Shown here piece by piece: positions 1-7,749 of a stretch of DNA of 30,280 nt. The stretch lies in NCBI GenBank assembly GCA_900547785.1, contig URIB01000015.1, positions 1 through 30,280 of the forward strand. The letters are read 5' to 3'. Made by a program: the position numbers and the translations under genes. The stretch comes from an uncultured Dialister sp. GTDB lineage: Bacteria; Bacillota; Negativicutes; Veillonellales; Dialisteraceae. Below the pieces are notes generated by a model. The model ran no database searches, was not told the DNA's origin, and saw only the letters and a list, made by a program, of their open reading frames with translations. Every line of letters starts with the position of its first letter. The stretch's first letter is position 1.

Positions 1-29
1 TCTTTCCCTACACGACGCTCTTCCGATCT
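1..29 (+). other. Illumina sequencing adapter remnant (artefact)
   Basis: Bases 10-29 read ACACGACGCTCTTCCGATCT, and the preceding bases also match the 3' part of the standard Illumina TruSeq read-1 adapter as I know it. The genomic reading frame of the next gene is meaningful from base 30. This is untrimmed adapter at a contig end and should not be annotated as genome. Confidence 0.97.
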
Positions 30-713
30 GTCAGTGCGGCAGAGAAGGGGCATTATGATATCGTTATTGGCGGATATTATATTGTTACGTCGGATAAAAA
101 GACGGTATCCCGTTCAGAAAATTGGGAAAAGACAGATGATTTGACGGAAATCCGAAGGAAAATACTTCTCAATGAGTTACCGAATTTTGTATGCGGAAAA
201 TTATATAAAAGAGAATTATGGAAAAACGTCAGGTTTCCGTTGCATCAATTGGCGGAAGATATGTATGTAAACGGCGAACTGTTTTTTACGGCGGAAAGTG
301 CTTGTGTGATTCCCGACCCTTTGTATTTCTACAGTCGTGAAAATGAGAACAGCCTGAGCCGGGGAAGCGATGTATCCAATTATATAAAAATGAAACAGGG
401 ATATTTTCTGGCGTGGAAACAAAAGGCGGAAGCGGCGAAGAAATACATGCCGGCTTGTGAAGACATTTGCCGCAAACGAGCGGTCATGCAGGGGATAAAA
501 GCATTGATTGCCGATGGGGGGGCGGGTATATTGCGGGAAGCGGATGCAGAAGAAATACGGGTCTATCTTTCGGAAAATAGGAAAATAAAAATTTCCGCAG
601 GTTTGGATATGCAGCGGCAAATCATACTTCGAAAGTGCCGCTTTTTGTTGCGGCTGTCCGGATATGCAAGACGAATCATTTTTTCGTGGCATGTAAAAAT
701 CAAGAAGTGGTAA
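30..713 (+). CDS. Glycosyltransferase family 2, C-terminal part (5' truncated)
   Basis: The frame is open from the adapter junction to the TAA at 711-713, giving 227 residues without the N-terminal nucleotide-sugar half (no GT-A core or DxD motif is visible). The retained part has features typical of the C-terminal half of EpsJ/WcaA-like GT2 enzymes: NFVCGKLYKRELW, then FP then EDMYVNGELFF, then PLYFYSRENENSLSR. The Glu-Asp of the EDMYVN motif matches the place where GT2 enzymes carry the catalytic-base region. By family it would transfer a sugar from a nucleotide donor during surface polysaccharide or LPS synthesis on the cytoplasmic face of the membrane. The in-frame TTG at 141 is not the true start, because conserved sequence continues upstream. 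It converges on the phosphoethanolamine transferase gene with a shared terminator between them. Donor and acceptor cannot be told from the sequence. Confidence 0.85.
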   Translation, partial: VSAAEKGHYDIVIGGYYIVTSDKKTVSRSENWEKTDDLTEIRRKILLNELPNFVCGKLYKRELWKNVRFPLHQLAEDMYVNGELFFTAESACVIPDPLYFYSRENENSLSRGSDVSNYIKMKQGYFLAWKQKAEAAKKYMPACEDICRKRAVMQGIKALIADGGAGILREADAEEIRVYLSENRKIKISAGLDMQRQIILRKCRFLLRLSGYARRIIFSWHVKIKKW

Positions 714-737
714 AAATTTCACAAAGAAGTTCATTTG

Positions 738-775
738 AAAAAGACATCTGACAGGTAAACGTCAGATGTCTTTTT
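738..775. terminator. Bidirectional intrinsic terminator
   Basis: A perfect 15-bp stem (738-752 with 761-775) encloses an 8-nt loop. It has A-rich and T-rich flanks, so it can work on both strands. It sits between the convergent GT2 gene and phosphoethanolamine transferase gene. Confidence 0.9.
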
Positions 776-784
776 GTCAGTGCT

Positions 785-2608
785 TTATTTTCCGTAGTCC
801 GGGTCGGATACAATATCCCATTCGCCGTGTTTGGTTCTGGCTTCTTCCGGTTTTAAGTCATAGCCGTTATGGCATAAATCGAAACGGGGTTCATAAAATG
901 TATTCGGCAGATGCAGGATTCCGCTTATGGTATCGTACATCAGGTCGTTGGTGAATACTTTATGTTCATTTTTTCTCAGGGTTTCGGCTGTGCTTTTATA
1001 GGCGGACAAATAATCGGGAGAAAGGTAGATGAAAAACGGAATCCGCACCATGTCATAGGTCATATTTTTGCTGGCTACATGGCTATATTTCATGTTTTCT
1101 CCATGATCGGAGCAATACATCATAACTTGGAGATTCAATTTTTCTTTTCCGTAAGACAGAATATCACGGAGAAGCCGGTCGGTATAGAGGAGCGTGGAGT
1201 CATATTCATTGGTTCTCCGGTCATGGGCGGGATTTTCCAGCGTTTTGAAATCGGGAGGAAGTCTGTCGGCATATCGTATGTGGCTTCCCATGAGATGAAT
1301 CACAATGAAATGATTTCCTCCGTCAGGAATTTCTTTTAACAGATCAAAAGCTTGATAGTCGCTTCGTCCCGTATGAGCGGTTCTTTTTTCGAAATCGCAA
1401 TTGTGGGCGACGAAGTCAATCGGACTGTCTTCACCGCTCATTTTTCCTTGGTTGCTGATCCACCAGGTGGTATATCCCGCTTTTTTTGCTACATCAATGA
1501 TGTGGGGAACATCTTCTATTTTTCGTTGGTCATACTGATTCCGACCGTAAAGAAACATCGATAGGGCGGGAACGGTCACGGGGTAACAGGAATAGGTATG
1601 GTCGAAGAGATAAAATTCATTACTACTTTTTACAGAAGATAGCCAGGGGGTGGTTTCTGAAGAGTAACCGGGAGTAAATGCTTTCATTCTGTCTTTGGTG
1701 GCACTTTCTCCGATAACGAGAATGACGCTTCCCGGAAGTTTCTTAATCAGCGAATTTTCTACATCACCGGTGAGCTTAAAGTTTTTAAGGATTTCATTAT
1801 GGCGGGCACTCATGCTGCGGATTTCATGGATATAAGTGTAAGCCCCCTGTATCTGGTGGAGGGGAAAACTTGATTTCATATATTTTTGAAGGCTAAACAG
1901 GTAAAAAAGGAGCAATAAAAGAGAAAATATAAGTCGGCTATTTTTGGAAACAGAGAGGGAAGAACAGACTTTTCGGCATGCCCTGTAAACGAGGAAAAAG
2001 AATGACAAGAGGCCGGACAGATAGAGAGCAAGAGACAGAGGGGAGATTTTATCCGTTATAAATTCCCAAGCTTCCCGCGGGTTTGTCTGTATGATGGGAA
2101 GTACATTTTCCGCACTGATGATATCTCCGTAAAGCAGATAGTAGGTGAGAAAAAGAAGGGAAAGAAGAAAAGTGACGGACATGACAAGACTGAAACACAG
2201 AGAAATCGTGCGGGATTTTCCGGGAACAAATTTTTTTAGTAAGGAGAGGGTTATAGCGGAAGAAAGCGCTGTGTAGCAGGCAATCAAAAAGAACGTATGG
2301 ATATGGACATAGTCGGTATTCCAGGATTCGTTGACTTTCAAAATGACGTATCCGTAGATGGCCAAATTCAGAAAAGCGGGGGCAAGAGAAAGAATCCAGA
2401 CGGGACGGGTCAGTTTTTCTTTTACCGCATATTGCGTGGCTGTAAATAAGATAATAGAGATAAGGAAATCTTTGATACTTTTGTCCCACTGTCCGATATT
2501 TTGGAAACCGGCGATGTAAAAAATCAAGAAAAGAAGAGATATAAAAAGAAAAGACAGGACAGCATAAGGATAGAGTTCTTTGACAAATGAATGTACTTTT
2601 GACAGCAT
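785..2608 (-). CDS. Phosphoethanolamine transferase (EptA/CptA-like, sulfatase fold)
   Basis: This 607-residue protein has several hydrophobic membrane segments in its N-terminal 240 residues (for example 15-35, 70-90, 103-124, 136-160, 192-209 and 226-241). An alkaline-phosphatase/sulfatase-type domain follows from about residue 293. Visible motifs are VIGES (Glu301, metal ligand position), CYPVTVPALSMF (Thr345 is the candidate nucleophile by comparison with the EptA TxxS-P segment), YDSTLLYTD, and CSDHGEN with Asp501-His502 as metal ligands. Family members move phosphoethanolamine from phosphatidylethanolamine to lipid A, LPS core sugars or glucans on the outer face of the inner membrane, which can lower sensitivity to cationic peptides. 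The acceptor here is not determinable. The ATG lies 13 nt downstream of a GGGG-containing ribosome site and 16 nt after the GT9 gene stop, so the two form one minus-strand operon. Confidence 0.9.
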   Translation of the reverse strand: MLSKVHSFVKELYPYAVLSFLFISLLFLIFYIAGFQNIGQWDKSIKDFLISIILFTATQYAVKEKLTRPVWILSLAPAFLNLAIYGYVILKVNESWNTDYVHIHTFFLIACYTALSSAITLSLLKKFVPGKSRTISLCFSLVMSVTFLLSLLFLTYYLLYGDIISAENVLPIIQTNPREAWEFITDKISPLSLALYLSGLLSFFFLVYRACRKVCSSLSVSKNSRLIFSLLLLLFYLFSLQKYMKSSFPLHQIQGAYTYIHEIRSMSARHNEILKNFKLTGDVENSLIKKLPGSVILVIGESATKDRMKAFTPGYSSETTPWLSSVKSSNEFYLFDHTYSCYPVTVPALSMFLYGRNQYDQRKIEDVPHIIDVAKKAGYTTWWISNQGKMSGEDSPIDFVAHNCDFEKRTAHTGRSDYQAFDLLKEIPDGGNHFIVIHLMGSHIRYADRLPPDFKTLENPAHDRRTNEYDSTLLYTDRLLRDILSYGKEKLNLQVMMYCSDHGENMKYSHVASKNMTYDMVRIPFFIYLSPDYLSAYKSTAETLRKNEHKVFTNDLMYDTISGILHLPNTFYEPRFDLCHNGYDLKPEEARTKHGEWDIVSDPDYGK

Positions 2609-2624
2609 GGATAAGATCCCCTTT

Positions 2625-3605
2625 TTATTTTTTTATGGATTCGGCGTATAATTCCAAAGCATTTTTCCAGATATTTTCCGCACTGAAATCGCCGCCCCGG
2701 GCAATGAGACGGTGACGATAAAATGGTTTCGGCCCCCATTCGGACAGATTTTTCTCGTCATTCAGATAAAAGACATCGACAACGGGAACGTCCAGAGCGA
2801 GTGCGAAATGAGCAGTACCCGTGTCGGCGCTGATGAGAACGCCGCAGCGTTTTAAAAGCGCTCCCAGCTCGGGAATGCTCGTTTTGCCGATGAAGTTCAG
2901 TAATTGTTTTTGTGTATTTTCTGGAAGGGCATGGAAATAATCTTCCGCGCCGTTTCCCGCACCGATGACGGCGGGCAGTTTTCCCGACTTTATGATTTCA
3001 TCGACAAGCTGGCAGAACATGCCGGGCTTTAAATCTTTTTCTTTTCTTTTGGTGACCGGATTCAAGGCGATGACAGGTTTGGAAATATCTTTCAGAAGAA
3101 CGGTGTCTATATAACGGAAAGCATCTTCCGGTACATGGTACTTGAGCGGCATACTTTTCATAGGAAGACTTGAATAAAGCTCGGAAAGATATGCATGTTT
3201 ATCCTGGACGTGAATCCATGAGCGGTAATTGATTTTTCCATGATCCAAAAACAGACGGACATACCCGTGGCGGTTATCGGCGTATATTTTTTTAGCGCCC
3301 AATAATTTCGATAAAATAATGCCTCTTTCATTTCCGTAAATGACAAAAGAAGCATCAAAAGAATACCGCTTTTTATGTTCTTTATAAAAGGCATACCACC
3401 CGTGAATGCCTTTGTGTTTGCCCCGTTTATCATAAGTCCAGACCTCATCGACACCGTCCATGTAACGGGCGACGTCCGCAAAGGGTTTGTCGGCAACAAA
3501 AATAAGCCTAGAGGCGGGATACATTCTTTTCAGATTTCTGCACAGTCCGCCGGTAAGAACGGTATCTCCGAAATAAGATGTGTTATAGACCAGAAATGTT
3601 TTCAT
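2625..3605 (-). CDS. Glycosyltransferase family 9 (ADP-heptose:LPS heptosyltransferase-like)
   Basis: The 326-residue protein starts MKTFLVYNTSYFGDTVLTG, a variant of the family 9 opening that normally runs from a hydrophobic strand into GDxxLTxP. The C-terminal half has ALNP, ISADTGTAHFALALDVPVV and the following aspartate-rich loop, which form the donor-sugar site of WaaC/WaaF-type enzymes. I placed the start at the ATG at 3605, after a GAGGA ribosome site. A longer frame to 3731 exists, but its extra 42 residues are low-complexity and hydrophobic and run across the divergent promoter. By family it adds heptose or another sugar to the LPS inner core in the cytoplasm. It is the first gene of a two-gene minus-strand operon with the phosphoethanolamine transferase, which supports a joint role in building and decorating LPS core. 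Exact donor and acceptor are unknown. Confidence 0.9.
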   Translation of the reverse strand: MKTFLVYNTSYFGDTVLTGGLCRNLKRMYPASRLIFVADKPFADVARYMDGVDEVWTYDKRGKHKGIHGWYAFYKEHKKRYSFDASFVIYGNERGIILSKLLGAKKIYADNRHGYVRLFLDHGKINYRSWIHVQDKHAYLSELYSSLPMKSMPLKYHVPEDAFRYIDTVLLKDISKPVIALNPVTKRKEKDLKPGMFCQLVDEIIKSGKLPAVIGAGNGAEDYFHALPENTQKQLLNFIGKTSIPELGALLKRCGVLISADTGTAHFALALDVPVVDVFYLNDEKNLSEWGPKPFYRHRLIARGGDFSAENIWKNALELYAESIKK

Positions 3606-3638
3606 AAAATCCTCATATGCCAAACGGCAGGAAACCGG

Positions 3639-3667
3639 TTGGGCGTTTTTGAAAGATATAATATAAT
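3639..3667 (+). promoter_or_regulatory. Candidate sigma-70-type promoter for the deacetylase gene
   Basis: TATAAT at 3662-3667 lies 17 nt after a weak -35 (TTGGGC, 3639-3644). A second overlapping TATAAT starts at 3657. It lies in the divergent region between the GT9 and deacetylase genes. Confidence 0.5.
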
Positions 3668-3696
3668 AGATGCAATATAAAAAATAAGGAGCGAAT

Positions 3697-4503
3697 ATGT
3701 TATATCTTATCGGAATCATAATGGCTGCCATCTATATATATTTTCATTTCCGTCGCCGGATTCCCATTCTTATGTATCACCGGATTGCCGATGTACCGGG
3801 AGATAGAAATGCGCTGCCGGCTGAAAAATTTGAGAAGCAACTCTCTTATTTATCGTCTCACGGCTATCACAGCATTACGATGAACCAATTACAGGATTAT
3901 TTTTTACAAAAAAAGAAATTGCCGTCGAAACCGGTGGTTTTGACGTTTGATGACGGCTATAAAGATAATTTTACAACAGCCCTGCCGTTGTTGCAAAATT
4001 ATCATCATGTGGGAAATGTGTTCACCATTTCGGGTTGGATAGGAAAAGAAAATAAATGGGAAGATTTCGGAAAAGAATTGACGACGACGATGAGCGAAAA
4101 TGAATTGCTTGCATGGCAGGAGGCAGGACATTATATCGGGTCGCATACGGTATCACATCCGTTTCTTACCCGTTGCCGACGGGAAGAGATGGCAGAGGAA
4201 CTGGAGGAAAGCAAAAAGCATTTGGAAACGCTTACAGGAAATCCAATCGAATGCATTTGTTATCCTTACGGTGACTTTAATGAAAGTGTGACAAGAGAAG
4301 CAGAGCAGGCAGGCTATAAGTTGGGATTGGGGATATTTTACAATGTCCCTCTTTGGAATCAGAATTTGATGGCGCTCCCGCGGATTCCGATTCCATCAAG
4401 ACAAAAAATGTGGGAGTTCAAGCTGAAAGTCAGTTCCGTACATCTTATTTTTGCAGGATTGAGACAGTTGGAAAAAGGATTTAAAAAGTATATCGGGAAA
4501 TAA
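3697..4503 (+). CDS. Polysaccharide deacetylase, NodB domain, membrane anchored
   Basis: This 268-residue protein begins with one hydrophobic segment (residues 1-17) followed by basic residues, so it is probably anchored in the inner membrane. The NodB homology domain shows ILMYHRI at 24-30, LTFDDGY at 82-88 (catalytic and metal-binding Asp pair), SHTVSHP with His150 and His154 as metal ligands, and CYPYGDFN near residue 198. Family members remove N-acetyl (rarely other acyl) groups from amino sugars in peptidoglycan, poly-N-acetylglucosamine or LPS. The surrounding glycosyltransferases suggest a surface-glycan substrate, which is inference. The start is supported by AAGGAG 9 nt upstream. Alone on the plus strand, it ends at a terminator shared with the GT4 gene. 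Confidence 0.9.
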   Translation: MLYLIGIIMAAIYIYFHFRRRIPILMYHRIADVPGDRNALPAEKFEKQLSYLSSHGYHSITMNQLQDYFLQKKKLPSKPVVLTFDDGYKDNFTTALPLLQNYHHVGNVFTISGWIGKENKWEDFGKELTTTMSENELLAWQEAGHYIGSHTVSHPFLTRCRREEMAEELEESKKHLETLTGNPIECICYPYGDFNESVTREAEQAGYKLGLGIFYNVPLWNQNLMALPRIPIPSRQKMWEFKLKVSSVHLIFAGLRQLEKGFKKYIGK

Positions 4504-4504
4504 A

Positions 4505-4534
4505 AGAAGAACGGCAAACGCTGTTCTTTTTCTA
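4505..4534. terminator. Bidirectional intrinsic terminator
   Basis: An 11-bp stem with one G-U pair (4505-4515 with 4520-4530) and an AAAC loop is followed by a T-run. It separates the convergent deacetylase and GT4 genes and touches the stop region of the latter. Confidence 0.85.
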
Positions 4535-5611
4535 TTTTATATATTCTTCATAAACGGCTTCCAAGTCATCAACCATTTTTTCTTTGGTGAAGTGATGACG
4601 GACCCGGCGGATACTTTCTTCAGAAAAACAGGACAGGAGAGCTCTGTCCGTATCAAGCAATTTTATTTTTTCGTAAAGCTCTTTTTCATTATTTTTCTCT
4701 ACCAGAAATCCCGTTTTACCGTCTTCAATGATTTCCGGAGTGCCGCCCACGGAAAAAGCAACGGCCGGTTTCCCCATCGCCATACCTTCTGCAAGAACAA
4801 GACCGAACGTTTCAAATTGAGAGGGGAGGAGAACCATATCGGCAGCATTTAACAGGCGGGCGACATCGGTTCTGTGACCGAGACATACCACTTTATTTGA
4901 CAGATTCATGGAACGGATTTCAGATTGCAGACGGGATAAACCCCGGCCTTTACCAATGATCATCACTTTCCAATTTTCTTCAGAACCATACGTGTGCAGC
5001 ATATGCAAAAGTTGTCGGTGCCCTTTATTTTCAAGATTTTTTATGCGAGAAATGAGGGCGAGAACCAAAGTGTCTTTTCCGAATCCGTACGATTTCCTCA
5101 AAGCATTCCGACTGTCCGGATCGGAACGAAAGACGTCCGTGTCAATTCCGCTGTACCGTACCGTCAAATGATGGGAAGAAAATCCCCTTTTTATAGAATC
5201 GTTTTTGACAAATCGGCTGACACAGATAATCGTATCCAGCTCATCAATGATTTTTTCTTTTTCCGGATTTCCGAAAATTCCGTGAGCGGTGTATACAACG
5301 GGAATGTTTATTTTTCTTTTTGCTTTAGCGGCAATAATGCCGGCCGCTCCGGAATTGGCGTGAAGGAGATCAATTCCGTACTTCTTTATAATCCGGCAAA
5401 GAAGCCATACGGATAAGAGCGGACATTGGCGGACGGGAAGAAAGAACGTTTTGATGCCCTCTTTTTTGAGTGTGTCCGATAAATGCCCGCCGCCGGAAGC
5501 CAAAAAGATGTCATACTTGCCCCGCTTTTGCAATTCTTTCACTGCGGTAAACACATATGTTTCCGCTCCGCCGATATTCATTCGCGGAACCAGGAACAGA
5601 ATTTTTTTCAT
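4532..5611 (-). CDS. Glycosyltransferase family 4 (GT-B fold)
   Basis: This full-length 359-residue enzyme opens with MKKILFLVPRMNIGGAET, where GGAE (14-17) is the usual GT4 acceptor-side loop. The C-terminal Rossmann half has the phosphate-binding strand ending IIGKGRG (218-224) and the EX7E motif as FETFGLVLAE (Glu267 and Glu275). It ends near the family norm for length. Such enzymes transfer a sugar with retention of configuration from a nucleotide donor to a lipid-linked glycan or LPS core in the cytoplasm. Donor and acceptor cannot be read from the sequence. The start ATG has AAAGGA about 9 nt upstream. Upstream on the same strand lies the kinase-like gene, separated by 244 bp that contain a degenerate copy of the dispersed repeat found at 22.9-24.1 kb. 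Confidence 0.92.
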   Translation of the reverse strand: MKKILFLVPRMNIGGAETYVFTAVKELQKRGKYDIFLASGGGHLSDTLKKEGIKTFFLPVRQCPLLSVWLLCRIIKKYGIDLLHANSGAAGIIAAKAKRKINIPVVYTAHGIFGNPEKEKIIDELDTIICVSRFVKNDSIKRGFSSHHLTVRYSGIDTDVFRSDPDSRNALRKSYGFGKDTLVLALISRIKNLENKGHRQLLHMLHTYGSEENWKVMIIGKGRGLSRLQSEIRSMNLSNKVVCLGHRTDVARLLNAADMVLLPSQFETFGLVLAEGMAMGKPAVAFSVGGTPEIIEDGKTGFLVEKNNEKELYEKIKLLDTDRALLSCFSEESIRRVRHHFTKEKMVDDLEAVYEEYIK

Positions 5612-5709
5612 GAGAAATATCCTTTCTGTCTGTCTATGTAAAGTGGAAACGGTAAGCTTGTTTTGGGCGAAAAGGAAATCAAAAAACCGTATTCATGAGG
5701 TAAAAAACA

Positions 5710-5816
5710 GTTTTGCAAGACACGTTTTCACTCCTGCCGTCGTGCTTGAGCGGCACATACAACCGGAATCATAAAAAATTAAAACGGTTTGCAAATCTCG
5801 GCGAAGAATCCGGCAA
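5710..5816 (-). repeat. Degenerate right-arm copy of the dispersed repeat
   Basis: Read on the minus strand, 5816-5801 carries the inner box TTGCCGGATTCTTCGC. Then come 47 bp of unrelated sequence and the outer box CCGCTCAAGCACGACGGCAG (5753-5734). A trailing segment resembles GTGAAAACG..TTGCAAAA. The arrangement matches the right arms of the three units at 22.9-24.1 kb, whose spacers are each 48 bp. It lies in the 244-bp gap between the kinase-like and GT4 genes. No complete left arm is visible nearby. Confidence 0.8.
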
Positions 5817-5855
5817 AGAAAAATACTCTTAGCAAAAGAATGACTAAGAATATCT

Positions 5856-6578
5856 TTATATCAGGTGAAAGTGGGCGTAGATTTTTTCCGCCGCTTCCAG
5901 ATCTTTCCAATGAAAGCGGTTTAGTTTTTGGGCGATTTTTCCTATAAAACGGTACTTCTTTAACAGCTGTTCCGTTTCTTTCCACGTTTTTTTACCGGCT
6001 ATATGTTTATACCCTTTTTCGAGGGCGGCGGCATAGAGCGTTTCTTCTTCATAATTTTCTCTGTACAGACCGTGGAGAAGCATGAGCACATCCTGTATTT
6101 TTTGTTTTGAGATGTCATTAAAATAAAGCCGGCTCTGCCAGTCCAGGAAAGTGATTTTTTCATTTTTGAAAGTAATGTCCCGCAAGGCGGGGCGTCCGTG
6201 AATGATTTTACTTTCATGAAGTTTCGCAAGTCCTTCGCCGGTCATTTCCAGAATATGCAGTTTCCGGTCTGCCGGAAGCTTTGGATTTTCCACCCAGTCG
6301 CATAAATCAGGGCCGCTGTCACCGGTAACGATATAGTCGGAGGTGAGTACTTCAACGGGAGGGACCAGTTCGGGGTGTGCCTGCGCGGCTATAGTGATGC
6401 GCGCCGCTTCATAGAGAAATTCTTTTTCCGCCGAGTATTTGATCCATGTATTTCTTCGGTTGCTCAGTTTTCTTTTGATCCAATATGTTTTACCGTTCAG
6501 GGAAAAAGAAATGATTCGCCGGTGGGGATTTTCCAAGATGGCGGATTCGGCAGTTTCTTTTATTTTTTCGTCGTTCAT
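5856..6578 (-). CDS. LPS-core kinase-like protein (KdkA/InaA/BUD32-type fold)
   Basis: The 240-residue protein has a compact kinase-like layout. YWIKRK (32-37) fits the ATP-binding lysine strand. LHESKIIHGRPALRD (120-134) is a catalytic loop with Asp134 as candidate base, and ITFLDW (142-147) is in the place of the metal-binding DFG motif. The HGRPxxRD form resembles the eukaryotic-like kinases that phosphorylate Kdo or heptose in LPS. Its setting among LPS-type glycosyltransferases supports that role, which is inference. A protein-kinase role cannot be excluded. The ATG has GAGGA upstream, and a plausible promoter lies 34-61 nt upstream. It is divergent from the pilus operon. Confidence 0.75.
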   Translation of the reverse strand: MNDEKIKETAESAILENPHRRIISFSLNGKTYWIKRKLSNRRNTWIKYSAEKEFLYEAARITIAAQAHPELVPPVEVLTSDYIVTGDSGPDLCDWVENPKLPADRKLHILEMTGEGLAKLHESKIIHGRPALRDITFKNEKITFLDWQSRLYFNDISKQKIQDVLMLLHGLYRENYEEETLYAAALEKGYKHIAGKKTWKETEQLLKKYRFIGKIAQKLNRFHWKDLEAAEKIYAHFHLI

Positions 6579-6611
6579 AACAGATCCTCGTTGTTTTTGT
6601 ATTTTGCCCTC

Positions 6612-6639
6612 ATTTTATCATTTGCGCAGGGAAAGTAAA
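6612..6639 (-). promoter_or_regulatory. Candidate promoter for the kinase-like gene
   Basis: On the minus strand TTTACT (6639-6634) is followed after 16 nt by TAAAAT (6617-6612). It lies upstream of the kinase-like start and back to back with the pilus promoter. Confidence 0.5.
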
Positions 6640-6664
6640 AGTGATTAAAAAATAATGATATAAT

Positions 6665-6693
6665 TTGAGTAAATGATAAAGTTATATTATAAT
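6665..6693 (+). promoter_or_regulatory. Candidate promoter of the type IV pilus operon
   Basis: TTGAGT (6665-6670), a 17-nt spacer and a perfect TATAAT (6688-6693) precede the first pilin gene, leaving a leader of about 50 nt. A second TATAAT with an extended TGA lies at 6659-6664. Confidence 0.7.
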
Positions 6694-6753
6694 TCAAATA
6701 AGAAATCAAAAGTTTTTTATGCATTCTGTTATATTTTTAATGGGAGGTATGAA

Positions 6754-7152
6754 ATGAGGGGCGGTTTTCTTAACGGCAAGGCGGGGAAAAAAAGAAAGGG
6801 ATTTATGCTGATCGAGCTGCTCATCGTGGTGGCGATTCTCGGCGTTTTAGCGGCGGTGGCGATTCCCAATTTCATAGGCATGACGGACGAAGCCAAAATT
6901 GCACGGATACAGGCGGATTTATCGACAATCGGTTCTGCGGCGGAAATTTATTATGTGAAGAACGGAAAATATCCGGCGTCGGTCAAAGATATGGTGGATG
7001 AAACGGGAAAGGACGGATTTTTAAGAAGTGAGCCGCAGCCGCCGGTCAAGGATACGTCTTATGAATTTAATGCCGCAACGGGAGAAGCGACGTATTCTTT
7101 TAAAGAGCATAGGTATTCTTCTTTCGGAGGAGAGAAAAAACAGGGAAACTGA
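6754..7152 (+). CDS. Type IV major prepilin (PilA/GspG-like)
   Basis: The 132-residue prepilin has a 16-residue basic leader ending in Lys-Gly. It is followed by FMLIELLIVVAILGVLAAVA, the classic hydrophobic helix with Glu at +5 after the Gly16/Phe17 cleavage site. IPNF follows the helix. The small globular domain has GKYPASVKDM and no cysteine pair. Prepilin peptidase would cut and N-methylate it before assembly into the fibre. The start at 6754 is set by GGGAGG at 6742-6747. A nearer ATG at 6749 reads out of frame into a stop, and the longer frame to 6673 lacks a ribosome site and crosses the promoter. It is the first and best-expressed-looking gene of the operon, fitting the major subunit. 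Confidence 0.93.
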   Translation: MRGGFLNGKAGKKRKGFMLIELLIVVAILGVLAAVAIPNFIGMTDEAKIARIQADLSTIGSAAEIYYVKNGKYPASVKDMVDETGKDGFLRSEPQPPVKDTSYEFNAATGEATYSFKEHRYSSFGGEKKQGN

Positions 7153-7185
7153 CGGTTTCCGCGGGATATATGGGGAGAGATGGAT

Positions 7186-7749
7186 ATGGCGGACGGGCAT
7201 TTTATGAATAGAGAACGTTTTTTCCGTTGGAATCCGTATTCGTCTTTTCTTTTTTTTAGTCTTGCTGTTTTGGCGGCAGGACTTCTTTTTGTGTCGCCTT
7301 TTTTGTCGCTTGCTGTCTTGCTTATCGGACCGGCGGCGGAAGATTACCAAACGGGCTATGTCGATGACCGCTGGAGTTTTCTTATCCTGGCAACGGGTGT
7401 CATTTACGGAGCGGTTCATCGTTCTTTGCAGGAAGGATTTCTTTCTTTTATATGCGTCACTCTGATATACGGAGTGATTTTTTTTATTTCAAAAGGAAAA
7501 ATCGGCACAGGGGATATTTTTCTGTCTGCCGCCGTTGCTTTCTGGCTGAAACCGGAGAGTGTTTTCTTTTTTATCTGGGGTTCCTGTTTAGTGGGTGCCG
7601 TTTCGGCTTCGGTTCTCCTGTTTTTTTATCATTATCCGAAAACCTATCCGTTTCGGTTTTGTCCTTGTATCGCATTAGGAGGTCTGGGTGCTTTTGTTTG
7701 CCAGGAAATCTGTCCTGCCGTTTTCACGGCGCGGTTTTGTTCTTTTTGA
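7186..7749 (+). CDS. Short prepilin peptidase (A24 family, catalytic domain only)
   Basis: This roughly 187-residue polytopic protein has the two aspartate motifs of type IV prepilin peptidases. The first is EDYQTGYVDDRWS (standing for the usual D-x-Ryx-IPn segment) and the second is KIGTGDIFLSAA (GxGD). It lacks the N-terminal CxxC zinc-binding and methyltransferase part of PilD/ComC, so it should cleave leaders but may not methylate the new N-terminus. An ATG at 7180 would add two residues, but it is only 2 nt from the GGGGAG ribosome site, whereas 7186 is 8 nt away. The C-terminus overlaps the next pilin gene by 62 nt, and that gene's strong AGGAGGT lies inside this frame. The context supports action on the adjacent prepilins. 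Confidence 0.85.
   Translation: MADGHFMNRERFFRWNPYSSFLFFSLAVLAAGLLFVSPFLSLAVLLIGPAAEDYQTGYVDDRWSFLILATGVIYGAVHRSLQEGFLSFICVTLIYGVIFFISKGKIGTGDIFLSAAVAFWLKPESVFFFIWGSCLVGAVSASVLLFFYHYPKTYPFRFCPCIALGGLGAFVCQEICPAVFTARFCSF

Noticed and set aside
3606..3731. Longer start for the GT9 gene at 3731.
   Set aside because: The extra residues overlap the divergent promoter and start of the deacetylase gene, and the family begins at the ATG at 3605 with its own ribosome site.
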